Of a stretch of DNA of 37,470 bases, positions 29,839-37,470 are shown piece after piece. The notes under the pieces are model-generated. The model was not told the origin of the DNA, ran no database searches, and saw only the letters and a list, made by a program, of their open reading frames with translations. The stretch is from a virus, in the IMG/VR virus record IMGVR_UViG_3300037635_003524, positions 1 through 37,470 of that record. One strand, written 5' to 3'. A program made the position numbers and the translations under genes. The first letter of the stretch is position 1; every line of letters starts with the position of its first letter.

Positions 29839-31233
29839 GTGGCAGGATCAGGGACAACGCTAACGCCTGCCGAGTTTGCTCTGCTCAGGCTCAACATGGG
29901 CTCGCTCTACGATTGGCAAATCGAATGCCTTGAGTCCATTGGGCTACAAGAGAGCGGCGGGCTTCCCACGGCGGTAGTTGCAGCAAATGGGTCAGGCAAA
30001 ACGTCAAACCTTGTTGCGCCTGCCGTCCTTTGGTTTCTAGCGCATTACCCTAAAGGTCAGGTTGTGGTCACCTCTGGCTCGTTTAGGCAGATTGAGAAGC
30101 AGTTATGGCCTGCTATGCGGGTGTTCTCGCAGTGTTTCCCGGAGTGGTCGTTTCTGCAAACTGAGCTAAAAACGCCAGAAGGAGGTTTTGCGCTTGGGTT
30201 CTCAACAGACCAACCGGGTCGAGCTGAGGGCTGGCATCCAAAGATCAGCAAAGAAGATGATCCCGTGATGATTATCGTCGATGAGGCTAAGACCGTGCCA
30301 AATAAGATTTTTGAGGCGTTTGATCGTTGCACTCGCCTGTTTCAGCTTTGGGTATCATCTCCCGGCCCAGCAGTTGGAGAGTTTTATGAGGCATTCCATG
30401 CAAATCGCAGTTTGTTTTGGACTCGTCAGGTCACATCATTAGAATGCCCACACATTGACCCAGCAAAGCGAGAGCGCGATCGCAGGAAGCACGGGGAGAC
30501 TTCCCCTCTGTATCGGTCGATGCACCTTGCAGAGTTCACAGAGGACGAGGAAAGGCTTGTTATCACGGCGTCAAACCTAAGAGAAGCCATCGACACACAA
30601 GCGCCCAAGATCTACGGCGGCGAAAAGGTTGCGTTCTTTGACTTTGCAGCCGGACGAGATGAAAACGTTTTTTACATGCGCAAGGGCAACATTGTCGAGC
30701 TGGTTGACGCTTGGACAGATACCGACACAGTGCAGGCTGTGCGCAAGTTCATGCGGTTAGCCAAGCAACAAGGGCTTGCAGGAAGTCAATGCTGGGGTGA
30801 TGCTGACGGATTAGGCAAGCCGATGGTCGATTTGTTTGCGGATGAGGGATTTCCTATTAACGCATTTCATGGAGGACTCCCGGCAAAGGACTCACAAAAC
30901 TACGCTAATCTAATCTCAGAGGTCTGGATTCAAGGGGCGCGCAAGATTGAACGGGGAAAGATCCATATGGTTTCTAATGATGGCGAAGGGATTGACCCGG
31001 CAACTTTCAAGCAAATCACAAGCCGATTCATCGAATGGGACGACCGGGGTAAGCTTCGCGTTGAGTCTAAGAAGAAGATGGCAGCTAGAGGATTGAGATC
31101 ACCGGATAGAGGGGACGCGCTTCTTGGTTGCATTATTTGCGGCGCATCAATGACGGGATCACTGACTGATGAGGTATTGAATAGAAGCGAATCAGGATCA
31201 TCTAGGTTCTCAGTCAATCATGTGTCGTTCTAG
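29839..31233 (+). CDS. terL: Terminase large subunit
   Basis: A GTG start directly follows the small-subunit stop; 464 residues. ATPase motifs: Walker A AANGSGKTS (Lys54) and Walker B VMIIVDEA (Asp148-Glu149). Nuclease residues: Asp268 in FFDFAAGRDE, Asp321/Asp323 in WGDADGLGKP, and Asp422/Asp425 in SPDRGDALLG. It translocates DNA into the procapsid and cuts concatemers. The gene keeps the high GATC density of the phage body. Confidence 0.93.
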   Translation: MAGSGTTLTPAEFALLRLNMGSLYDWQIECLESIGLQESGGLPTAVVAANGSGKTSNLVAPAVLWFLAHYPKGQVVVTSGSFRQIEKQLWPAMRVFSQCFPEWSFLQTELKTPEGGFALGFSTDQPGRAEGWHPKISKEDDPVMIIVDEAKTVPNKIFEAFDRCTRLFQLWVSSPGPAVGEFYEAFHANRSLFWTRQVTSLECPHIDPAKRERDRRKHGETSPLYRSMHLAEFTEDEERLVITASNLREAIDTQAPKIYGGEKVAFFDFAAGRDENVFYMRKGNIVELVDAWTDTDTVQAVRKFMRLAKQQGLAGSQCWGDADGLGKPMVDLFADEGFPINAFHGGLPAKDSQNYANLISEVWIQGARKIERGKIHMVSNDGEGIDPATFKQITSRFIEWDDRGKLRVESKKKMAARGLRSPDRGDALLGCIICGASMTGSLTDEVLNRSESGSSRFSVNHVSF

Positions 31234-31244
31234 GGGGACCACAT
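31234..31244 (+). repeat. GGGGACCAC boundary motif, copy after terL
   Basis: GGGGACCACAT lies directly after the terminase stop, identical over 11 bases to the copy before the portal gene at 5993. Confidence 0.5.
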
Positions 31245-31286
31245 GAAACAAGTGATCTTGCCTTAAAATGGTGGTTGCATCCAATT

Positions 31287-31544
31287 ATGCCAATCAGCAC
31301 CGGAACCACCCCAGTCGTTAAGAAACTCCAATCTGGCAAAGAATACGCAATTCAAGCAACTGGCGGTTCTCTGAACGTCCAAGTCGTTAGAAATGGCTCG
31401 CTTTACTCTGAAGGATCAGTTGCAGACGGCGAGCGTCTAAGATTGTGCGTTGCCCATGATAACAGTGAGGTTGATGTCACTTTTACACCTTCAGCTTCTG
31501 GAGTCGATTGGGCGGTCACAGTTGTAAGAGTAGAAGACAACTAA
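31287..31544 (+). CDS. Small beta-rich structural-like protein
   Basis: The ATG at 31287 was chosen over a TTG at 31275; the 85-residue product (MPISTGTTPVVKKLQSGKEY) is rich in short beta strands (NVQVVRNGSLYSEGSV, ERLRLCVAHDNSEVDVTFTP). Placement after the terminase and before the fibre genes suggests a small virion or fibre-base protein. I do not recognise the family. It holds the second-last GATC (31414) before the GATC-free right block. Confidence 0.55.
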   Translation: MPISTGTTPVVKKLQSGKEYAIQATGGSLNVQVVRNGSLYSEGSVADGERLRLCVAHDNSEVDVTFTPSASGVDWAVTVVRVEDN

Positions 31545-31556
31545 AAAAATCCTACA

Positions 31557-33704
31557 ATGTTTAGATTCTCAGAAAAGTCTGGCGTTCATGGGTTTTCTGG
31601 ACTTCACGGGACAAGTGGTGTTTATGGAAACTCTGGCGTTTATAAAGTAAGCGGGTTTAATCCATTAGACCTTGATCCTTACCTATTATTTGACGCTGAA
31701 ACGTCGATGATAGGCACGTTTGAGAATCCGACTTTAGACCTTGACCCTGCGACACCATCGACCCTTGACGTTATCACAGCGACCCGCTCATCAGTGGCGA
31801 CTAGGACACTTCCAGACGGGACGATAGCCTTGGCTGAACAGGACACGGTGCGCGTTGATTACACGCAGGGCGAGCAGTTGACGCCGACGAAGTTTCAGCG
31901 GTTTGTGAATACTGAGTTTGACCAAGCATACTGGTCGTTTAGCTCGCAGATGGGCAATCCGGTTTACAATTATGACACTGCTCCGAATGGAGAGCAGGAA
32001 GCCACCAGAATTGTATCAAACGGAGGTTCCTACCCTCAAATCGTTGAGACTATAGAAGGATTGACTATTGGGCAGCAATACACTGCTAGCTTTTATGTTA
32101 AATCCGACGGGACTTCACAGATTCAGCAAACCACTCATTTTACAGGACTTTCTGGCGGTATAGGTTTTACACCGACAGATAATTGGGAGCGAGCAAGCTA
32201 CACCATAACAGCAACAGCAACGACTCACAGTTTTGTTATTTTTACAAACGGTTCTTCCACTCCTGCTTCATCTTATCTTATTTGGGGGCCGCAGCTTGAA
32301 GAAGGCACAACCGCGAGCGACTTCGTGGAGAACACAACGGGCAGCCCGAAGTTTATAAGCAGTGCCGTCTACTCCGATAGGGTTCCCATGGTCTTAATAG
32401 AACCCTCGGCAACTAACTTGGTGGATTACAGTGAAGACTTTAGTGACTCTTATTGGACTAAAAGCGGTTCAAGTGTCGTAAGTGGTCAAACCTCTCCTAG
32501 TGGGGACACAAGTGCTTACAAGTTAGTAGAAGACACAAACAACGGTGAGCATAAAGTATCGACAGGCATCATATTTGTATCAGCAGGTAACACTGACACT
32601 TATAGTGTATTTGTAAAAAGGGCAGGCCGCACAAAGGTTGCAATTAGAGAAGAACAGCACGGGGGAAAATATGTTTCATTTAACCTTCTCAGTAAGACCG
32701 TAATCAGTAACACAGGATTGACTGCAAACATTATTGATTTATCTGACGATTGGTTACGCATTGACTATTCACAGAATTCAGGTGGCGGGTTAGAAAAGTT
32801 CAGCTTGTTTTTATTAGATGACACTTACACATCAGGAAGCCCTACGGCACATTCTTACACTGGAGATGGCACAAGCGGGGTCTACATCTGGGGCGCACAA
32901 GTCGAGGCCGGAAGTGTCGCAACGTCCTACATACCAAACCCCGCACCTATCTCCTCTGCTCTAAACAGTGTGACTTCTTTTGAGGCAGATGGTTCCGTCG
33001 GTGGCTTTAATAACATTCATGTCGAATCAATCGCTGGAATCTCAGGCAAAGAGGTTGAGGTCGAGTTTGAAATATTTGATTATGTATCTGGCACATCGGC
33101 ATGTCTTATGGGCCATGCGTTCACTCCTTCAATTCAGGTCGGCGGCTCTTTGAATGCCAATGGTATTTACCGAGGAGTGGTTACTGCCGATTCAAATAAT
33201 AGAATTTTATTTAGGAACAATTCTAATACTGATAACTTTACGGGGAAAATCAGAAACATCAAAGTTGTCGAGGTGGATACATCGGGAGCGCGAGCCGCTG
33301 ACAACCTTGTGATTACCGGCAGTGACTTCGATTTCTACAATGGTTCTGAGGGGACGTTTTATGTGGAGCTAATTGATAAGAATATTTTGGACATTGCCTC
33401 ACACCTGTATTTGCATGGAGGCGGAAACAATTTGATATTATACAGCAACGGTAATAGCGCAAACGTCGCCAATTATGATAATGCGAATTTCTTACAATTC
33501 TCAGGGATTCCCTCAAACCAACTAATTAGAATGGCACTGAGTTACGAATCTTCGACTAAGAAATTAAGCGTGAACGGAAACACATCCAGCGATTCTGCAT
33601 ACAACGGTAATTATTCTGGGATTTCCAGTTTAACCATAGGAACTAATTTAAGCGGCCACATCAAGCGCGTCCTATTTTGGCCATATTCGTCCGACCGTCT
33701 TTAA
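31557..33704 (+). CDS. Modular tail fibre/spike with carbohydrate-binding-like domains
   Basis: The 715-residue product begins with a short repetitive glycine/serine motif (SGVHGFSGLHGTSGVYGNSG), followed by a conserved fibre base and two tandem jelly-roll-like modules, each ending in an IWG-P/A-Q-L/V-E motif near residues 240 and 445, typical of phage head-spike/tail fibre domains that bind glycans. A C-terminal LamG-like domain ends GHIKRVLFWP. It likely acts in host recognition with the adhesin encoded 16 bases downstream. The last GATC of the window is at 31674 in its N-terminal coding part, so the distal modules seem to come from a different background. Confidence 0.72.
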   Translation: MFRFSEKSGVHGFSGLHGTSGVYGNSGVYKVSGFNPLDLDPYLLFDAETSMIGTFENPTLDLDPATPSTLDVITATRSSVATRTLPDGTIALAEQDTVRVDYTQGEQLTPTKFQRFVNTEFDQAYWSFSSQMGNPVYNYDTAPNGEQEATRIVSNGGSYPQIVETIEGLTIGQQYTASFYVKSDGTSQIQQTTHFTGLSGGIGFTPTDNWERASYTITATATTHSFVIFTNGSSTPASSYLIWGPQLEEGTTASDFVENTTGSPKFISSAVYSDRVPMVLIEPSATNLVDYSEDFSDSYWTKSGSSVVSGQTSPSGDTSAYKLVEDTNNGEHKVSTGIIFVSAGNTDTYSVFVKRAGRTKVAIREEQHGGKYVSFNLLSKTVISNTGLTANIIDLSDDWLRIDYSQNSGGGLEKFSLFLLDDTYTSGSPTAHSYTGDGTSGVYIWGAQVEAGSVATSYIPNPAPISSALNSVTSFEADGSVGGFNNIHVESIAGISGKEVEVEFEIFDYVSGTSACLMGHAFTPSIQVGGSLNANGIYRGVVTADSNNRILFRNNSNTDNFTGKIRNIKVVEVDTSGARAADNLVITGSDFDFYNGSEGTFYVELIDKNILDIASHLYLHGGGNNLILYSNGNSANVANYDNANFLQFSGIPSNQLIRMALSYESSTKKLSVNGNTSSDSAYNGNYSGISSLTIGTNLSGHIKRVLFWPYSSDRL

Positions 33705-33720
33705 CATATCTCTTTAAACA

Positions 33721-36543
33721 ATGGCACTCAATCTATCCACACTGACCAGCCCAGCGACATCTGGAGACGTCCTAGCAGAAGCCCTGACCACCGCTGATTT
33801 CCTTGAGAGCGTTCCGGTTCTTCGCAACTTGGCTCGCGGTTCACAAAAGGGCGGCGATGCGAAACAAGACGTTGCCCTAAACCAGCCTAAAGCGTTGCCC
33901 TATGATGGTAAAGGCTACCTGTATCTCAGTGGTGTTAGTGGTAACTATGCGAGCGGCACAACTACTGGAGAACTCGGTGGGCTTAATGATGTTGTAATCC
34001 AAGTGGATGACATTTCTAGTGATTGGCTTGCGGGAGACAAGAGAATGGTTTTAGGCACACCAAATATAAATTATTTTGGGCTAAGAGTAACTTCTTCCCG
34101 TAATGTATATGCTTTTTTCTCAGAAACCACCCTTTTTAATTCTAATGAATCAAAAGTATCGACGGCTTCGTTTTCAGCGAATGACTTCGACACTGTTTCA
34201 ATTAGGGTTATTAGAGACACAACTGCTCAAACAGTTACATACTTTGTAGACACAGGTTCGGGCTTCACTCAACTAGGCGATGCTTTAAGCGTCACAGGCG
34301 CAACAACTTATTCGCATACAAACAATTTTGAAATTGGGTCACGAATTGATGGTTCAAGTGATTTGCTTTATGGGAGAATCGGAAGAGTAAGAGTTTGGCC
34401 TAACACAGCAATGACGGAAGGCTCAGAGATAGTTAACGTAGACTTCACGGCCACCAACGTGCGCCACGGTGACACCAAGTTCAAATGCGCGACTGGCCAA
34501 GTGGTAACAATCAACCAGTCCGGCAACGACCCCGCGACGATTATCAAGAAGAGTGTCTTGCGGTTCGATGGTGCAAATAGTGGTCTTCGCGGTCTGTTCA
34601 ATCAGACGATTGATAGCGGCTATATGTTCGCTGCATTTAGTGTGCTTGGGGATGGTGGTGCGTTCTCGGGAAGAGTATTTGCTGTAAACTCGACAGGCCA
34701 ACTTGACTCTGATGTTTCTGGCAGCGGCGCAATCTTTTCAATTCAGCAAGGGACGGACACTAATCTTCGGACTTATGTTAATAACGGTTACAGAACCATT
34801 CATCCTGCATTATTTGATGACGCTAATGGTGACATACTTAATGAGTCTTTAATCAAAGATGGCACTCAGTTGAGCCGAGTCAATAACGCAGACCAAAGCA
34901 CAACTTCTATTGCTACCTCAATTTCAGCGGAAGAGTTCAGTGTAGCATCGCGAAGCAATCTAGCCTATAACACAGCAATCGACCTAGAGTTCCTTGCACT
35001 CTTCCCATCAAGCATCACCGACGCCCAAGCTGACTCTGTTCGTAATTATATTAATAATAGGAACAACGTGTTTGACCTAAAGGACGGCTTTGGCTACTAC
35101 TTCTTTGACGCACAGAAAGCCCCAGTCGGGCCAATCTCATCAGGTTCATCCTCGTGGAACGGACGTATCGTTGGCTCGGACAATGGGGACTCTGACCGCT
35201 ATTTAACACAAGGCACAAGCAACGACAGCCCAGTGGGTAATGGATACACCGTCACCTTCGCAGACAACACTGACCACCTAGACATTCCACAAGTCACACT
35301 GGCGGCTGGAGACAGCTATGCATGGATGGTCTGCGGGACAAGCTTAGGGACGTTTGCTTACAAGGTGACAGTGAGTGGCCAAACGGAGATTAACTTGCTT
35401 GGACACACTGGTCATGCTGTTAGTTATTTTGCAGGAGACCTTTACGGAATCATTCTATTACCAGAAAGCGCAACTGGTGCGGACATTGAAGTGGCACGGA
35501 AATTGTTAATCGACCGAGGCGCGGCTGATGGTGCATCTTCAACGAGTATTAGCAATTATTTTAGAGGTCGAAATGATATTGTTGAGTTTGGAAATGTAAA
35601 TCTTGACAGTGTAACACACGCTTCTCAACTGTTTGGTGGTTCTGGAAATATCCAAAAGTTCAATGTTCCATCGCTGCCAAATGCTGTAGTTTTAAATAGT
35701 GCATGGGAAAATGGTGCTTTGCGCTCGTTCACAACGCAGCTTCCAAAAGCTGAAAATGTAACTTATACATGGTATCAAAACACGGAGTTAGAAGCATTTT
35801 CAGTTGACCTACCCGAAGTTACCGACGCGCGTTTCGCATGGTATGGTTGTTCAGGACTCAGTAATTTCAGGACAACGGACATCAAGAACTGCAGCAACTT
35901 CTCGTCCGCATGGAAATCCTGCTCGTCCCTAACGTCATTTCCGGCTGGCGCAAAGCTCGGCACGGAGGCAAACAATGTGAACTTTACGAGCGCATGGGAG
36001 TCTAGTGGACTTACAAGTTTTCCTGCGTTGGACTTAAGCACTGGTAATCTTTTTACAAGTGCGTTTAAACTATCGGCACTTACATCTTTCCCAGAAAACA
36101 TTCTTCTTGGAACTAGCAGCACCGCTGTAAGATTTGACCAATGCTGGAGTCAGTGTAATGGTTTAACTTCTTTTCCAAATATTGACTTATCTCAGGGAAG
36201 GTTTTTTTACATCGCTTGGTATTTCAACACAAGTCTGGTTGAGTTTCCGGCTTTGTTTACTAACTGGAATCCATCAATAATAACAAGCGGAGTATTTAAC
36301 CTAACATGGAGCGGCTGTTCCGCATTATCCGCTGATTCGGTCGGCAATATACTACAAAGCATAGATGCAAGTAATCAATTTGCCACAGTTGACGGAAATT
36401 CTGGGTCGGCTGCAATCGCTGACGCTGGCATCGACATCGACTACAACGTAGCCACTGGCTCACTCAGTGCCGCGACGAACTCCGCAGTAGATTCACTCAA
36501 AGCCAAGGGCTGGAGCATCATCGTTAACAACGTAACACTTTAA
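33721..36543 (+). CDS. Giant tail adhesin, second copy (complete, shorter)
   Basis: The complete 940-residue product starts MALNLSTLTSPATSGDVLAE, a 50-residue region likely to anchor it to the virion. Residues 52 to about 419 are the same as the left copy (one silent-level mismatch region seen near the junction), giving lectin-like domains. The leucine-rich-repeat part (about 590-880) mixes near-identical and different units, and the protein ends after KGWSIIVNNVTL without the C-terminal domain of copy 1. It is followed by the 110- and 111-residue partners and then a T7-like connector. Start follows an A-rich leader without Shine-Dalgarno. Confidence 0.78.
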   Translation: MALNLSTLTSPATSGDVLAEALTTADFLESVPVLRNLARGSQKGGDAKQDVALNQPKALPYDGKGYLYLSGVSGNYASGTTTGELGGLNDVVIQVDDISSDWLAGDKRMVLGTPNINYFGLRVTSSRNVYAFFSETTLFNSNESKVSTASFSANDFDTVSIRVIRDTTAQTVTYFVDTGSGFTQLGDALSVTGATTYSHTNNFEIGSRIDGSSDLLYGRIGRVRVWPNTAMTEGSEIVNVDFTATNVRHGDTKFKCATGQVVTINQSGNDPATIIKKSVLRFDGANSGLRGLFNQTIDSGYMFAAFSVLGDGGAFSGRVFAVNSTGQLDSDVSGSGAIFSIQQGTDTNLRTYVNNGYRTIHPALFDDANGDILNESLIKDGTQLSRVNNADQSTTSIATSISAEEFSVASRSNLAYNTAIDLEFLALFPSSITDAQADSVRNYINNRNNVFDLKDGFGYYFFDAQKAPVGPISSGSSSWNGRIVGSDNGDSDRYLTQGTSNDSPVGNGYTVTFADNTDHLDIPQVTLAAGDSYAWMVCGTSLGTFAYKVTVSGQTEINLLGHTGHAVSYFAGDLYGIILLPESATGADIEVARKLLIDRGAADGASSTSISNYFRGRNDIVEFGNVNLDSVTHASQLFGGSGNIQKFNVPSLPNAVVLNSAWENGALRSFTTQLPKAENVTYTWYQNTELEAFSVDLPEVTDARFAWYGCSGLSNFRTTDIKNCSNFSSAWKSCSSLTSFPAGAKLGTEANNVNFTSAWESSGLTSFPALDLSTGNLFTSAFKLSALTSFPENILLGTSSTAVRFDQCWSQCNGLTSFPNIDLSQGRFFYIAWYFNTSLVEFPALFTNWNPSIITSGVFNLTWSGCSALSADSVGNILQSIDASNQFATVDGNSGSAAIADAGIDIDYNVATGSLSAATNSAVDSLKAKGWSIIVNNVTL
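33874..34976 (+). repeat. Long direct repeat, right copy
   Basis: The right copy of the 1.1-kb repeat; see the entry at 1-1103. It encodes residues 52-419 of the second adhesin. The sequences part abruptly at 34977, within codons for the stretch AYNTAIDLEF, initially at synonymous positions. Confidence 0.9.
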
Positions 36544-36546
36544 GTA

Positions 36547-36879
36547 ATGACAGACGAAACTCATCGATTCTTTAGGTTCAGCAACGAGGCATCCTATGAC
36601 ACCTTGACCGCTGCTGGTAACGAAGCCCGAGGATTACCGGACGAACAAAGTGAACGGTGGCTGGCTCTTTGGGATAACACCTTCTTAGACCCTGAGACAT
36701 CTAGTGACCGACTCTATTGTGTTAAGCGCAGTGGCATCCTTGAGACCGACGACTTTGACCTTGAGGGCATTGAGGAGATTAACCTAGACACATATCTACA
36801 ACGATTGAGCTGGGAGCCACCTGTCGAAGAAGACCTTGAGATGGCGGATGAGTTAGAACTACTAGAACTACCTGACTAA
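36547..36879 (+). CDS. Conserved 110-residue protein of adhesin cassette (copy 2)
   Basis: Homologous to the product at 3608: shared DETHRFFRFS start, ERWLA.W...FLDPET, LYCVKRSGIL, FDLEGIEEINLDTYLQRL and an acidic C-terminus. The difference is spread along the protein, so this is a diverged relative rather than part of the recent identical repeat. It begins three bases after the adhesin stop and overlaps the next gene by one base. No GATC site is present. Function unknown, as for copy 1. Confidence 0.8.
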   Translation: MTDETHRFFRFSNEASYDTLTAAGNEARGLPDEQSERWLALWDNTFLDPETSSDRLYCVKRSGILETDDFDLEGIEEINLDTYLQRLSWEPPVEEDLEMADELELLELPD

Positions 36880-37214
36880 TGGAAGACGAACAAGAACCAC
36901 TCACAGAAATCGAACAGTCACGCGCTGACACAGGGTTTCGTTATTACGTCGTGCAACCCGATGTCTACACAGGACTTGTTAGCGCAGTAGATGCTGACCG
37001 TGGGTATCCTAACAAACAAGGCACTACGCTCACCGGACTTCCACCTGTTGCTAACCTGGCTGAAGCTACGGACAACTCAGGGCGACTCATAGCCATCGAC
37101 TGTTGGCGCTTCACCGCTAACGATGACCTGATGCTTGAGGGGACCGATGGAGTCCAAGAGCTTACTCAACTAGAATTTTTATCAATCAAACCTCAACCCG
37201 AGGAACTACTTTAA
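36879..37214 (+). CDS. Conserved 111-residue protein of adhesin cassette (copy 2)
   Basis: Homologous to the product at 3940, with EPLTEIEQSRAD, LPPVANLAEATDNSGRLIAIDCWRFTANDD in near-identical form and QELTQLEFL. It is followed 12 bases later by a T7-like head-tail connector gene instead of a holin gene. The constant pairing with the adhesin and the 110-residue gene in both places suggests the three work together. Function unknown. Confidence 0.8.
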   Translation: MEDEQEPLTEIEQSRADTGFRYYVVQPDVYTGLVSAVDADRGYPNKQGTTLTGLPPVANLAEATDNSGRLIAIDCWRFTANDDLMLEGTDGVQELTQLEFLSIKPQPEELL

Positions 37215-37226
37215 CAACAATAACAC

Positions 37227-37470
37227 ATGCACGCAGCCGAGACAGCACAGCAACTCTATACCACCCTAGAAGGCGCACGGTATTCCTACCTTGACCGAGG
37301 ACGGGCCTGTTCAAAGCTGACGCTTCCTTATGTTATGCCTGACGAGGGCTTCGGTCCCCACAGTCGCCTAGAGACACCTTTCAGTGGCGTCGGTTCCCGT
37401 GGTGTTAACAATCTTGCCTCTAAGCTGTTGCTTGCGTTGTTGCCTCCTAACTCACCTTTCTTTAGATTCC
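37227..37470 (+). CDS. T7-like head-tail connector (portal), 3' truncated by window end
   Basis: The ATG at 37227 opens a frame running off the window, giving 81 visible residues. They include an N-terminal helix with RYSYLDRGRACSKLTLPYVMP and then FSGVGSRGVNNLASKLLLALLPP, the well-known signature of the T7 gp8 family (in T7, VGARGLNNLASKLMLALFP). The T7-type connector is the portal of podoviruses. It is incompatible with the DUF935 portal at 6046 being in the same virion, so this end probably belongs to a different phage. No GATC site is present. Confidence 0.88.
   Translation, partial: MHAAETAQQLYTTLEGARYSYLDRGRACSKLTLPYVMPDEGFGPHSRLETPFSGVGSRGVNNLASKLLLALLPPNSPFFRF

Noticed and set aside
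5883-30480. GCGATCGC (HIP1) sites as a sign of a cyanobacterial host
   Set aside because: Only four copies were noticed, near 5884, 26238, 28000 and 30478; cyanobacteria rich in HIP1 have about one per kilobase or more. The general GATC richness explains them.
1-37470. CRISPR arrays and tRNA genes
   Set aside because: No regularly spaced short repeats and no cloverleaf-like stretch were noticed on either strand.

Overview
This window is tailed double-stranded DNA bacteriophage sequence. From about 4.5 to 31.7 kb it reads as one nearly complete, compact genome of a siphovirus-like phage with a Mu-type head. It has a DUF935 portal, MuF protein, Mu I-like protease/scaffold, DUF2190 decoration protein, major capsid protein, gp36-like and DUF1834 connectors, tail tube, tape measure and hub. 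No transposase, integrase or tail sheath is visible. An overlapping pair resembling inner- and outer-membrane spanins (the latter with a lipobox) points to a Gram-negative host. The lectin/LRR adhesins resemble those of aquatic phages, but the host genus cannot be read from the sequence; some protein families recall phages of Verrucomicrobiota (weak inference).

Layout. 1-4275: a 5'-truncated giant adhesin and three small genes behind it. 4277-5594: lysis cassette (two small membrane proteins, embedded spanin pair, amidase). 5573-5971: a lone leftward papain-like protein gene. 6046-12516: rightward head genes, including a MuF protein fused to a zinc metallopeptidase and followed by a small acidic gene, then two terminators. 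12716-15370: accessory genes (metallophosphoesterase and unknowns). 15314-22382: leftward tail genes preceded by an HTH gene and a tiny membrane protein gene. 22484-28093: rightward recombination and replication block (ERF annealase, PD-(D/E)XK exonuclease, RusA-like, replication initiator, DnaC-like loader, DnaA-domain-IV-like protein, SSB). 28121-29127: two-gene cassette with shared promoter-like motifs and terminators. 29133-31233: RHH protein, small and large terminase. 31287-36543: fibre genes and a second adhesin. 36547-37470: the same two small genes as after the first adhesin, then the start of a T7-type (podovirus) head-tail connector gene.

The most striking structure is at the ends. 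Bases 1-1103 repeat at 33874-34976 with one mismatch seen. The adhesin and two small genes occur twice, once beside the siphovirus-like lysis/head genes and once beside a T7-like connector. By eye, GATC is absent from 1-4570 and from 31678-37470, yet abundant between. Two readings fit: (a) a circular siphophage of about 33.9 kb whose contig ran through a repeat into a T7-like phage that shares the adhesin; (b) a real duplication. In either case a receptor-recognition cassette from a GATC-avoiding background appears to be shared between two phage types.
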